64,000 nt of DNA, from the NCBI GenBank assembly GCA_041725895.1, contig JBGRQA010000006.1:1-64000 (forward strand), in the 5' to 3' direction. The notes under the pieces are model-generated. The model searched no databases, had not been told where the DNA came from, and worked only from the letters and a program-made list of their open reading frames with translations. The stretch is from JBGRQA01 sp041725895 (GTDB taxonomy: Bacteria; Bacteroidota; Bacteroidia; Bacteroidales; Marinifilaceae). The stretch's first letter is position 1. Each line of letters opens with the position of its first letter. The translations under genes and the position numbers were made by a program. Positions 8,410 through 17,666 of the stretch are shown here, in pieces.

Positions 8410-11400
8410 ATGCACCAAAATGATGATTTACACAATCCCGTCCAGCCCTACAATGCGTTTAGTTTCGAATTTCTGAATAGTTGTTCCGACTTAATCCTTA
8501 ACGTTACCCCAGCAGGTAACATACTATTCGCAAATAATCAATTCTTGAAATTATTTGGATACACCAAACACGAATTGCCTGGAACCCTTTTTACCTGCCT
8601 CTTAAGTCCCAAAAACAAAATATCCGACTGGTGGAAAATAAAATCAATCCTCCTGGACAAAACCAAAACCTTAGATCTTCGTTTTATTTCGCACAACAAA
8701 ACAGAATTGCATCTGCAAACAAAACTTTTGGAATTTGCCCCCTCCGAAACTGATCGAGGATTCCATATCTTCCTAAAGCCAACTCAACAGCAAAATCTCC
8801 CCTGCCAGGATATTCTGAAATTCAAGGAAATATTTGACAATGCATATGATGCAATATTCCTGATCGGAATCGATCAAAAAATTAAGGAGTGCAATCATCG
8901 TTGTCTGGAGTTGTTTGCATGCGAAAGGAATCAATTCATTGGAAGATCCTCACTGGATTTCAGTCCGGCATTGCAACCGGACAAAACCAAATCCAAACAA
9001 AAAGCCGATAATATTGTACAGGAAGCGCTCAAAGGAAAACCCCAGTATTTTGAATGGCTGCATCATCGTGCGGATGGATCGGAATTCCTGGCAGAAATTT
9101 GCGTAAATAAAATTGAACTTACAGGTATCGATAATTTCCTATGCATTGCAAGAGACATTACTCACCGAAGAAAAGAAGAAATTGAATCCCACAATCAGGA
9201 ATTAAAATATCAAGCCCTCTTTGAAAATGCCAACGATGGAATTGTAACTCTTCAGAATGGTCTTTTTATTGATTGCAATCCCAAAAGTATGGAACTCTTT
9301 GGAGCCAGAAGAGAACAACTGATTGGAAAATCCCCATTGGATTATTCACCGGAATTTCAAACCTGCGGGAAAAAATCGAAGGATATAGTAGCTGACAAAA
9401 TACAAAATGCACTGAATGGAATCCCTCAAACATTCGAATGGCTTCATCACAGACTGGATGGAACTGAATTTCTGGCTGAAGTTTGTATCAATCGTCTTGA
9501 ATTTTCCGGAGAAATTCTCCTACAGGGAATATTTAAAGATATCACCGAAAAGAAAAAAGCAGCTCAGGCTTTAAAAGAAAGTAAATTAAAATACCAGGCT
9601 CTTTTCGAGAATGCCAATGATGCAATCATCACCATGGAAAAAGACAAGTTTGTAGATTGTAATCAAAGAGCATTGGATATCTTTCGCTGCACAAAAGAAG
9701 AATTCATAGGCAAAACCCCAATGGATTTCTCTCCTGCAAAACAAGCTAATAATCGTAAATCGGCTGAATGGGCAGAGGAAATGATCCAAAACGTATTAGA
9801 AGGCAATTCCATTTCCTTTGAATGGCTCCACCAAAGAAAAGATGACTCCCAATTCTTTGTGGAGGTATCCTTGAATCAATTCAAATTTGGAGGCAATGAA
9901 TCACTTCAGGCCATTGTAAGAGATATTACAGATAAAAAACAGGCGGAAAGCTTGTTACAGGAAAACAAACTAAAATACCAAAGCCTATTCGAAAATGCCA
10001 ACGACGCCATTTTCACAATGAAAGAAACAGTATTTATTGATTGTAACTCCAAAACATTTGAAATGTTTGGCTGCACCAGGGAACAAATCATAGGACAAAC
10101 GCCAGACAAATTTTCCCCCCAACTTCAACCCGACAAACGTGCTTCCAAAGAACTAGCTCAAGAAAAAATCTCAGCAGCACTGAATGGACACCCACAGGTT
10201 TTTGAGTGGTTGCATTGCAAATTAGATGGTAACATCTTCTATGCCGAAGTTTCTCTAAATAATTTTATTGTAGGAGGAATCACCTACCTCCAGGCAACGG
10301 TAAGAGATATTTCAGAACGAAAAATGGCTGAAAAAGAAATCATGGAGAACAAACTAAGGTATCATGTAATGTTTGAAAAGGCCAGCGATGGAATCGTTAT
10401 TACAAATCCCAAGGGCATTTTCTCCGATTGCAACGCCAAAGTTCTTGAATTGTTCAATTGTCATAAAGATGACTTCTTAGGAAAAAGTCCTATTGATTTC
10501 TCTCCAACTCATCAGACTGATGGAAGAACATCCAGTGAAGCTGCCCTGGACAAAATGAGAGCTGCCTTGAATGGAGATCCTCAGATTTTTGAATGGATCC
10601 ATTGCAAAAAAGACGGCACACCATTCAATGCAGAAGTATCCATCAATCTCTTACAGCTTCCCGACGGAGACTACCTTTACGGTGTGGTAAGAGACATAAC
10701 AGAAAAAAAGTTAGCTGAACAAATTGGCAAAGAGAATAAATTAAGATACCAAACCCTATTCGAAAGTGCTAATGATGCCATTTTTACAATGAAGGATGCA
10801 GAATTCATTGATTGCAACCCCAAAACTCTTGAAATTTTCGATTGTAGCAAAGAACAAATTCTAGGTCAAACCCCAAGCAGGTTCTCTCCTGAATTTCAAC
10901 CCAACAAAAGACCTTCAAACGAAATGTCTATGGAAAATATTCAAGCTGCTCTGAAGGGGAAACCCCAATTTTTCGAATGGATGCATTGCAAATATGATGG
11001 AACCCCCTTTAATGCAGAAATATCTCTGGCAAAAGTACAGCTTGGAGAAGATGTATTCCTCCAAGCCATAGTAAGGGATATTACAGAAAGAAAGATGGCT
11101 GAATCCGCCCTTCGCGAAAGCAGAAATTCGGCTATGCAAACAATGCAGAAAGCAATAGAAGCCAAACAGGAAGCAGAAGCAGCCAACCGTGCCAAAAGTG
11201 AGTTCCTCGCAAACATGAGTCATGAAATCCGAACTCCAATGAATGCAATTCTGGGATTCAGTGAAGTTCTTGGGGAAAAAATAGAGAATCCATCCTTACA
11301 ACAACAAGCAAAAGCAATCTACTCCAGTGGCAAATCATTGCTTGCCCTCATCAACGACATTCTTGATCTTTCGAAAATTGAAGCCGGAAAGCTAGAAATT

Positions 11401-12642
11401 AAGTTAGAGCCAGTGAATCTATCGAACTTACTTGAAGAAGTCCATCAAATTTTCATACATAAAATCAGAGAAAAGAACTTAAATTTCGAAATTTCAATAT
11501 CTGAAAAACTCCCTCAATATTTACTGTTGGACGAAGTCCGTATTCGACAGGTGCTATTCAACCTTATTGGAAATGCGGTGAAATTCACCCTCAAAGGCTT
11601 TGTTCGAATCTCCATTTCCGGGGAAGAATTGCCTTCTAATGGCAACATCAAACTACTTCTCCGAATTGAAGATTCAGGTATTGGGATACCAAAGGATCAA
11701 CAAACTGTCATTTTCGAAGCCTTTAAACAACAAAGCGGACAAAACTCGAGAAAATATGGAGGAACTGGCCTTGGCTTAACCATCACCAAAAAGCTAGTAG
11801 AACAAATGGAGGGGCAGCTACAACTGGAAAGTCAATTGGGCAAAGGATCATGCTTCACCATTGTTTTTCCCCAAGTAGAGATCTGCAAATCGGAGATCCC
11901 CTGTCAGCTTTCAGATTCAGATATGGATATCCAACTCGCTCCATGTACGATTATGGTTGTAGACGATATGGAAATCAACATCCAAATCATCAAAAGTTTT
12001 TTAGCCGACAATCCCATCAACATCCTTGAAGCTTCCAGTGGCGAAATTGCTTTGGAATTATTAAAGCACCATTCTCCTGATGTAATTATCATGGACATCA
12101 GAATGGACGGAATGTCTGGTTTTCAAACCAATGAGATTTTAAAACAAAATCCTAAAACTCAAAACATACCCGTAATTGCTTTTACTGCCTCGGTAATGGT
12201 TGAAGAGGAAGAAAAAATAATCAGAAGCTTTGAAGGATTTGTACCCAAACCAACCAACAAGAAGAAAATTCTAACTGAATTGAGCAAGTTTGTAGCTCAC
12301 CATAATACAACCCCTGCAACTCCATTCGAAATCGACACCGATACCTCAAAAAAGATAATCAAATCGGAAAATCAAGTCCAATTACCAAAATTAATTCAAA
12401 AATTAGAGAACGAAATATTCCCCATCTGGGAAGATATTAAAGATGAACTCGTACTTTTCAAAATTGAAGAATTTACTAAAAATCTGAGTCTATTGGCCAG
12501 TCAATATCATTCCCCAATTCTGGAAACCTATAGCTCCAACCTATTAATACTTATCCACAATTTTGACATTACCCAAATTGAAATTCAACTTCAACAATTC
12601 CCTCAAACAATTCAACGACTTCATAATTCTAAAACTGAATAA
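8410..12642 (+). CDS. Multi-PAS hybrid sensor histidine kinase (7 PAS-HisKA-HATPase-REC)
   Basis: 1410 residues with no signal peptide or membrane segment, so a cytoplasmic sensor. A divergent PAS lies at about 15-125. Six PAS units follow, starting near residues 138, 267, 395, 523, 651 and 780, each 128-129 residues long. Each unit has LFENANDAI, a GKTPxDFSP-type turn, FEWLHxxxDG and a final RDITERK. A coiled coil (about 905-930) leads to HisKA with H938 in MSHEIRTPMN. The HATPase has NLIGNAVKFT, EDSGIGIP and GGTGLGL. A receiver domain has D1229 in VIIMDIRMDG. The last 140 residues show no recognisable Hpt domain. It ends 2 nt before a second kinase gene. The signal sensed is unknown; no heme or flavin ligand is evident. 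Confidence 0.93.
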   Translation: MHQNDDLHNPVQPYNAFSFEFLNSCSDLILNVTPAGNILFANNQFLKLFGYTKHELPGTLFTCLLSPKNKISDWWKIKSILLDKTKTLDLRFISHNKTELHLQTKLLEFAPSETDRGFHIFLKPTQQQNLPCQDILKFKEIFDNAYDAIFLIGIDQKIKECNHRCLELFACERNQFIGRSSLDFSPALQPDKTKSKQKADNIVQEALKGKPQYFEWLHHRADGSEFLAEICVNKIELTGIDNFLCIARDITHRRKEEIESHNQELKYQALFENANDGIVTLQNGLFIDCNPKSMELFGARREQLIGKSPLDYSPEFQTCGKKSKDIVADKIQNALNGIPQTFEWLHHRLDGTEFLAEVCINRLEFSGEILLQGIFKDITEKKKAAQALKESKLKYQALFENANDAIITMEKDKFVDCNQRALDIFRCTKEEFIGKTPMDFSPAKQANNRKSAEWAEEMIQNVLEGNSISFEWLHQRKDDSQFFVEVSLNQFKFGGNESLQAIVRDITDKKQAESLLQENKLKYQSLFENANDAIFTMKETVFIDCNSKTFEMFGCTREQIIGQTPDKFSPQLQPDKRASKELAQEKISAALNGHPQVFEWLHCKLDGNIFYAEVSLNNFIVGGITYLQATVRDISERKMAEKEIMENKLRYHVMFEKASDGIVITNPKGIFSDCNAKVLELFNCHKDDFLGKSPIDFSPTHQTDGRTSSEAALDKMRAALNGDPQIFEWIHCKKDGTPFNAEVSINLLQLPDGDYLYGVVRDITEKKLAEQIGKENKLRYQTLFESANDAIFTMKDAEFIDCNPKTLEIFDCSKEQILGQTPSRFSPEFQPNKRPSNEMSMENIQAALKGKPQFFEWMHCKYDGTPFNAEISLAKVQLGEDVFLQAIVRDITERKMAESALRESRNSAMQTMQKAIEAKQEAEAANRAKSEFLANMSHEIRTPMNAILGFSEVLGEKIENPSLQQQAKAIYSSGKSLLALINDILDLSKIEAGKLEIKLEPVNLSNLLEEVHQIFIHKIREKNLNFEISISEKLPQYLLLDEVRIRQVLFNLIGNAVKFTLKGFVRISISGEELPSNGNIKLLLRIEDSGIGIPKDQQTVIFEAFKQQSGQNSRKYGGTGLGLTITKKLVEQMEGQLQLESQLGKGSCFTIVFPQVEICKSEIPCQLSDSDMDIQLAPCTIMVVDDMEINIQIIKSFLADNPINILEASSGEIALELLKHHSPDVIIMDIRMDGMSGFQTNEILKQNPKTQNIPVIAFTASVMVEEEEKIIRSFEGFVPKPTNKKKILTELSKFVAHHNTTPATPFEIDTDTSKKIIKSENQVQLPKLIQKLENEIFPIWEDIKDELVLFKIEEFTKNLSLLASQYHSPILETYSSNLLILIHNFDITQIEIQLQQFPQTIQRLHNSKTE
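8821..11130 (+). repeat. Six in-frame tandem PAS repeats, 384-387 nt each
   Basis: Units begin at 8821, 9208, 9592, 9976, 10360 and 10747, giving spacings of 387, 384, 384, 384 and 387 nt. At protein level the units share LFENANDAI, the SP(x)DFSP turn and FEWLH, and differ elsewhere, so this is an old internal amplification rather than recent identical copies. Unit 1 is the most diverged (IFDNAYDAI), and unit 5 has lost part of the consensus (MFEKASDGI). Confidence 0.88.
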
Positions 12643-12644
12643 AT

Positions 12645-13805
12645 ATGAAAAAGAATTCAACAGCCAATATTCTTATTGTCGATGATAATATAAAAAACCT
12701 ACAGGTATTGGGAAATGCATTGTACTCTTCCGGATATCTGATTTCTGTGGCAAAAAGTGGGAAACAAGCATTGCAGTTAATTGAAAAAAATCTCCCCGAT
12801 CTTATTCTACTTGATATTATGATGCCTGAAATGGATGGGTACGAAACCTGCAAACAACTCAAAGCGTCTCCCTCGACTGCACAAATCCCAGTAATTTTTT
12901 TAACAGCCAAAAGCGAAACAGAGGACCTGATCAGAGGCTTTCAATCCGGTGGAGTGGATTATATAACCAAACCATTTAACCGGGAAGAACTTCTTGTAAG
13001 GGTTAAAACACATATTGAACTAAAAAAATCCAGGGAAACCATCCTAGAACAATCCAAACAGTTGCAGAAACTCAATGCAGCAAAAGATAAGCTATTCGCA
13101 GTCATTTCACACGATTTGAGAGATCCCATCGGTACTCTGGAAGCATCACTAAAAATCCTAAAGGATGACCCCGAATTTCTGAAACAACATCTGGATGAAC
13201 TTATCAACATGACCAGTGATACCAAAACCATGATGGAGGATCTTTTGAATTGGTCCAAAAACCAACAGGCAGCCATTAGCATCACCCCCAAAAGAATTGA
13301 CCTACACAAATTAATAAAACAAGCCATAAAACTCTTCAAGGGGAAAGCAGATGCAAAAAATATCACATTCGAGTGGAAATCTTCTACAGCCCTATGGGCA
13401 ACAGCAGATCGTGAGATGATTTTTACGGTCCTTCGTAATTTAATTTCGAACTCCATCAAATTCACCCATCCTGAAGGCACGATAGCGATTAGTACAAGAC
13501 ATACGGAAAACAACATAGAAGTTTCTGTAACAGATACGGGAATAGGTATGAGTAAAAGTACTATAGCAAAAATTTTAACCCCCCAGGCTTTTCATTCAAC
13601 TTTTGGAACCAAAGGAGAGAAAGGAACTGGCATTGGATTACAAATATGCCGGGATTTTATAAATTACAATAACGGTAAACTTAAAATCCAAAGCATACCC
13701 AATCAGGGAAGTCAATTTAGTTTCACCCTCCCCTGCAATGAAAAAAATCCGGAATTGACAACGAAAAAACAGCCCACTAATTCCAAAAAGAAAATCCCTC
13801 TATGA
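12645..13805 (+). CDS. Response-regulator/histidine-kinase hybrid (REC-HisKA-HATPase)
   Basis: 386 residues. An N-terminal receiver domain (about 9-125) has phospho-acceptor D57 in LILLDIMMPEMDG and the conserved lysine in YITKPFN. A coiled coil (about 128-148) joins it to a HisKA domain with H156 in VISHDLRDPIG. The HATPase domain has NLISNSIKFTHPEG, VTDTGIGMS and GEKGTGIGLQ. There is no DNA-binding or enzymatic output domain. Its start is 2 nt after the stop of the multi-PAS hybrid kinase, so the two are co-transcribed and the first kinase is a likely phosphodonor for D57. The final target of the relay is not encoded nearby. Confidence 0.93.
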   Translation: MKKNSTANILIVDDNIKNLQVLGNALYSSGYLISVAKSGKQALQLIEKNLPDLILLDIMMPEMDGYETCKQLKASPSTAQIPVIFLTAKSETEDLIRGFQSGGVDYITKPFNREELLVRVKTHIELKKSRETILEQSKQLQKLNAAKDKLFAVISHDLRDPIGTLEASLKILKDDPEFLKQHLDELINMTSDTKTMMEDLLNWSKNQQAAISITPKRIDLHKLIKQAIKLFKGKADAKNITFEWKSSTALWATADREMIFTVLRNLISNSIKFTHPEGTIAISTRHTENNIEVSVTDTGIGMSKSTIAKILTPQAFHSTFGTKGEKGTGIGLQICRDFINYNNGKLKIQSIPNQGSQFSFTLPCNEKNPELTTKKQPTNSKKKIPL

Positions 13806-14075
13806 AAGTAAATTCTCAACAAATCTCTCATCTTATAAAAATCAATTAATCACAACAAAAGAATCACTTCCCTATGTTTTTTAATATTTCATGGAAGAAA
13901 ATCGAAAGAAAAGAAAACTTTTAATCGCAAAATTCGTCTAAAAGAATGTATGCGTTTCACTAAAAAGAGGAATACTCTTTTCAAAATAGGAGATAACTCA
14001 TCCGAAACACACATCATTCCCCTGCACCTTCCGAGGGGAAAAAGCTTCTACGGTAAGATCCCACCTCAAAACAGA

Positions 14076-14095
14076 CAAAGCCCAACCGGGCTTTG
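14076..14095 (+). terminator. Short hairpin, probable end of the kinase operon
   Basis: A perfect 8-bp stem (14076-14083 with 14088-14095) and 4-nt loop, about 270 nt after the second kinase. The T run after it is weak (TTATC), so termination efficiency is uncertain. Confidence 0.5.
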
Positions 14096-14418
14096 TTATC
14101 GTTATTGGCACTATAATATTAGGGCAAAACTCACCACTGTTTGCTTCAAATTAGAACTACAAACAACAATTCTTCCGTGGATATTTAAAATCCCTCTTTT
14201 CTACTAACGGAATCTCGCTCATCAAAACATAAACACACACAAAAACCTATCCAACAATCTCTTACCCAAAAAACACTCTCTACGAACACTTCATCCTTTT
14301 TCCTTAACCTTTACCATTCTTGCTTTTCTCTTTTCAAAAAAGAAAAAATTCAGCACGCTAAAGAGTCCAAAATCGTTACCCCTGATTGACATTCCGGAGT
14401 TCTTCTTCTATGAAATAA

Positions 14419-14449
14419 AAAAGCCCTTTTCTGATCGAAAAGGGCTTTT
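14419..14449. terminator. Bidirectional terminator beside uracil permease
   Basis: A perfect 12-bp stem (14419-14430 with 14438-14449), 7-nt loop, with A and T runs in both arms. It lies 20 nt past the minus-strand stop of the uracil permease. Confidence 0.85.
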
Positions 14450-14468
14450 AAATAGTATTTAATATCGT

Positions 14469-15704
14469 TTATAACTCATCACTTCCTTTAATCGGCTTCG
14501 ATTTATCAGGTAAAATCAAGTTTAGAAATACACCAACTACAGAAGCCAAACCAATTCCAGCCAGGGAGAAGGTTCCGTAACTCAGTTGAGCTCCACCGAT
14601 TCCAACTGTTAGTACAATTGAAATAATCACCTGATTACGAGTCTTATTAAAATCGGTATTGGCATCAATTAAGGTTTTAATACCAATACTGGCAATCATC
14701 CCAAACAACAACAGCATTATTCCTCCCAACACTGCTTGAGGAATGGTCTTTAGGAATCCACTCACTTTTCCGATTAAAGAGAAAACCAAAGCAGTAACTG
14801 CAGAAATACGCAATACTTTTGGATCCGTAATTTTGGTAAGTGCAATAGCTCCTGTTACCTCAGAATAGGTAGTATTTGGTGGTCCTCCAAACAACCCGGC
14901 CAAACCGGTAGCCAAACCATCACCAAGCAAAGTACGATTTAAACCTGGATCTTTAACAAATTTTTTATTGGCAACTCCTCCAATTGCATACATATCTCCA
15001 ACATGTTCAATAATTGGCGCTACTGCAACGGGGATCATGTATAAAATCGCTCCCCAACTAAACTTCGGATGAACAAATTTGGGCAAAGCAAACCATTCAG
15101 CTTCCTTTATTGCAGTAAAATCAACTTCTCCAAGAATAACGGATAGGATGTAACCAACAACAATTCCAGAGAAAATTGGGATCAATTTCATCATCCCTTT
15201 GGAATAGACAACAATCAAAACAGCAGTCATCAATACTGTAGCAGCAATAGCCCAGTTGGTTTTAGCCATATTCACCGCAACAGGTGCCAAAGAAAGACCA
15301 ATAATCATGATTACCGGACCAACAACAATGGAAGGAAATAACTTCTCAATTACTCTCAACCCCCACTTCTTAATCACCATAGAAACCAAACCATACACAA
15401 ATCCTACTGCAATCAAACCAGACATAGTACCTGGTAAGCCATACAACTTGGTGGCTTCAACAATAGGTGCAATAAAAGCAAAACTACTGCCTAAAAAAAC
15501 AGGAACCTTACCCTTTGTCACTAAATGAAAAAGAAGGGTACCGATTCCTGCTGTAAATAATGCTACTGATGGGTCAATTCCTACAAGGAGGGGGACTAGA
15601 ACCGTTGCGCCAAAGGCAACAAAGAGGAATTGGACTCCTAAAATAATTTTTTTTGTGGGGCTTTCTTCAATGCCCACCGTTTTGGTTAAATCAGACCAGA
15701 CCAT
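14469..15704 (-). CDS. uraA: Uracil permease, NCS2/UraA family
   Basis: 411 residues with about 12-14 hydrophobic segments. FVAFGATVLVPLLVGIDPSVA near the N-terminus and GTLLFHLVTKGKVPVFLGSS are characteristic of UraA-type uracil:proton symporters. The central IIEHVGDMYAIG and GGPPNTTYSEVTGAIALTK blocks carry the conserved glutamates of the substrate site. The gene is monocistronic, with a strong promoter at 15735-15765 and a terminator at 14419-14449. It belongs to a different NCS2 branch from the AzgA-type permease at 6947-8269. Xanthine cannot be excluded as substrate, but uracil is favoured. Confidence 0.9.
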   Translation of the reverse strand: MVWSDLTKTVGIEESPTKKIILGVQFLFVAFGATVLVPLLVGIDPSVALFTAGIGTLLFHLVTKGKVPVFLGSSFAFIAPIVEATKLYGLPGTMSGLIAVGFVYGLVSMVIKKWGLRVIEKLFPSIVVGPVIMIIGLSLAPVAVNMAKTNWAIAATVLMTAVLIVVYSKGMMKLIPIFSGIVVGYILSVILGEVDFTAIKEAEWFALPKFVHPKFSWGAILYMIPVAVAPIIEHVGDMYAIGGVANKKFVKDPGLNRTLLGDGLATGLAGLFGGPPNTTYSEVTGAIALTKITDPKVLRISAVTALVFSLIGKVSGFLKTIPQAVLGGIMLLLFGMIASIGIKTLIDANTDFNKTRNQVIISIVLTVGIGGAQLSYGTFSLAGIGLASVVGVFLNLILPDKSKPIKGSDEL

Positions 15705-15734
15705 AGATAGATTTTTGGTTTACACAAATTTCGG

Positions 15735-15765
15735 CAAAGATAATACGGAATTTTAGAACCCCAAA
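15735..15765 (-). promoter_or_regulatory. Promoter of the uracil permease
   Basis: On the minus strand TTTG (15765-15762), a 19-nt spacer and TATCTTTG (15742-15735) fit the Bacteroidota consensus fully. The leader to the ATG at 15704 is about 25 nt. Confidence 0.75.
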
Positions 15766-15930
15766 TCTTTGCAACCCCAAATTTATCAACACAATAGAAG
15801 GGTAGTAAGCATAAACCTATAGCTGAAAATTACCACCAGAAGGATGAAGAATTCAAATTCAGGGGAAAGTACAAAAAACAGGAGCTAAACAAAAAGTTGC
15901 TCAAAAAGAAGAAAGAAAAACTGAAAATAT

Positions 15931-17658
15931 TTAGTGCACTTTCAAATCGCGCACCATTAGCTGCGTTTCCACTTTACCCATATATTCATTTTCCTGTAAG
16001 GAATAACAAATATCAAACGGCACACCACGCGAAATAACTTCATGGTATTTTCCCATGGAAAATGCAATTCCACTTCGAACATCACCATTGCGAATATCAT
16101 CCACTACCGATAGCTTCAAATGCTCTTTCTCACGCCCAACAGGACGGCTATACCCGTAGTCCACAACATCCTCACTGATAAAAATCGGCGTCATATTCAT
16201 GGGACCAAAGGGTTCAAACTGTTTAAGAATTCGGAAAAATTTAGGAGTGATATCAGAAAGTTTGATCCTGGCATCTACCTTTATCTGGGGAATCAGCATC
16301 TCATCTGATATATTTTCACAAACGTACTTCTCAAAACGTTCCTGAAATTCGGAAACATTCTCAATCTTCATGGTCAAACCGGCGGCATATTTGTGGCCTC
16401 CGTAGTTTTCAAGAAGATCACTGCAGGAAGAAATGGCCTGATACAAATCAAACCCATCTACCGAACGTGCCGAACCCGTGGCAAACCCATTGGATTCGGT
16501 TAAAATCACCGTAGGGCGATAATAGGTTTCTATCAAGCGCGAAGCCACAATACCAATAACCCCCTTATGCCAATTCGCATCAAAAAGGACAGTACTTTTC
16601 CGGTTCAAAAGTTTTTCGGAGCGGGCTACCTTTTCAAGAGCTTCATCTGTAATATTGTGATCCAGCTCCTTTCGATGGTCGTTGAAACCATTGATAGTAT
16701 CTCCAATCAGACGAGCAGTCTCATCATTGTCGGCAATTAGCAGTTGAACGGCCTGTCGACCGGATTGAATTCGACCTGCGGCATTAATCCGTGGTCCAAT
16801 TTTAAAAACGATATCATTAACATTCAATTCCTTATCAACACCAGCCAGATCAAGAATTGTCTGAAGTCCTAACCGAGGATTACTGTTCAACTGCTTCAAG
16901 CCATAATGCGTAAGAATCCGGTTCTCACCAACAATAGCAACAATATCCGAGGCAATACTTACACACAATAAGTCCAAAAGTGGAACTAACTCTTCGAAGG
17001 GAAGATTTTGTTTCTGGTAGAATGCTTGCATCAACTTAAAGCCAACCCCACATCCCGATAAATCTTTACAGGGATATTCACAATCTTTTCTCTTCGGATC
17101 TAAAACCGCTACAGCCTGTGGAAGTTCATCTCCAGGAGTGTGATGGTCACAGATGATAAAGTCTACCTTACAATTTCGTGCATACTCTATTTTTTCAACA
17201 GCTTTTATACCGCAGTCCAAGGCTATAATTAGGTTAATCCCATGCTCAACAGCATAATCAATCCCCTGCTTGGAAATTCCATAACCTTCGGTGTATCGAT
17301 CGGGAATATAGTAATCGATGTAATCGAATTTATTTTTAAGAGCAGTATATACTAAAGCAACAGAAGTGGTTCCATCTACGTCATAATCACCATAGATCAA
17401 GATTCTCTCCTGCTGCTCCAGAGCGCTAGTTAAACGCACTACGGCCTTATCCATATCCTTCATTAGGAAAGGATCATGGAGGTCGTCGAGACTTGGGCGG
17501 AAAAAGGCTCTTGCTTCTTCAAAGCTGGTTACTCCTCGATTTACCAGCAAATTAGCCAAAATATTATCAATTCCCAGTTCCTGAGCCAACAAGTTCACCG
17601 TTGCCTCATCACCGGGTTCGTTGATCACCCATCGTTTTTCCATAGCGTAGCATTTCAC
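15931..17658 (-). CDS. recJ: Single-stranded-DNA-specific exonuclease RecJ
   Basis: 575 residues from the first ATG. The DHH domain has IYGDYDVDGT (D91, D93, D95) and IICDHHTPG (DHH 171-173), which bind the catalytic metals. The DHHA1 domain follows with GPRINAAGRIQSGR and a GGHKYAAGLTM motif, then the RecJ OB-fold. It degrades single-stranded DNA 5' to 3' in recombination and mismatch repair. A second ATG at 17643 (MEKRWVINEP) matches the usual RecJ start better, so the first five residues may not be translated. It is the last gene of lipA-lipB-recJ, 8 nt after lipB. Confidence 0.95.
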   Translation of the reverse strand: MKCYAMEKRWVINEPGDEATVNLLAQELGIDNILANLLVNRGVTSFEEARAFFRPSLDDLHDPFLMKDMDKAVVRLTSALEQQERILIYGDYDVDGTTSVALVYTALKNKFDYIDYYIPDRYTEGYGISKQGIDYAVEHGINLIIALDCGIKAVEKIEYARNCKVDFIICDHHTPGDELPQAVAVLDPKRKDCEYPCKDLSGCGVGFKLMQAFYQKQNLPFEELVPLLDLLCVSIASDIVAIVGENRILTHYGLKQLNSNPRLGLQTILDLAGVDKELNVNDIVFKIGPRINAAGRIQSGRQAVQLLIADNDETARLIGDTINGFNDHRKELDHNITDEALEKVARSEKLLNRKSTVLFDANWHKGVIGIVASRLIETYYRPTVILTESNGFATGSARSVDGFDLYQAISSCSDLLENYGGHKYAAGLTMKIENVSEFQERFEKYVCENISDEMLIPQIKVDARIKLSDITPKFFRILKQFEPFGPMNMTPIFISEDVVDYGYSRPVGREKEHLKLSVVDDIRNGDVRSGIAFSMGKYHEVISRGVPFDICYSLQENEYMGKVETQLMVRDLKVH

Positions 17659-17666
17659 ACTGCAAA

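Larger units (their letters stand above)
13806..14468. other. Non-coding region of 663 bp between kinase pair and uracil permease
   Basis: No frame here looks coding: the longest, 85 codons at 13950-14207, has no family features and runs across a hairpin. It contains two terminators (14076-14095, 14419-14449). Positions 14163-14193 resemble the segment before the multi-PAS kinase (8345-8374), with about 24 of 29 bases the same by eye. Possible decayed sequence; nothing else is recognisable. Confidence 0.6.

Noticed and set aside
8821..11130. Regular repeats considered as a CRISPR or satellite array
   Set aside because: The period is 384-387 nt, fully in frame and explained by PAS domains in one protein.
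12959..13516. Open frame of 185 codons on the minus strand
   Set aside because: It is antisense to the REC-HisKA-HATPase kinase, has no family features, and its content mirrors kinase codons.
13950..14207. Open frame of 85 codons between the kinases and uracil permease
   Set aside because: It crosses a hairpin, has no family likeness and no promoter with suitable spacing.
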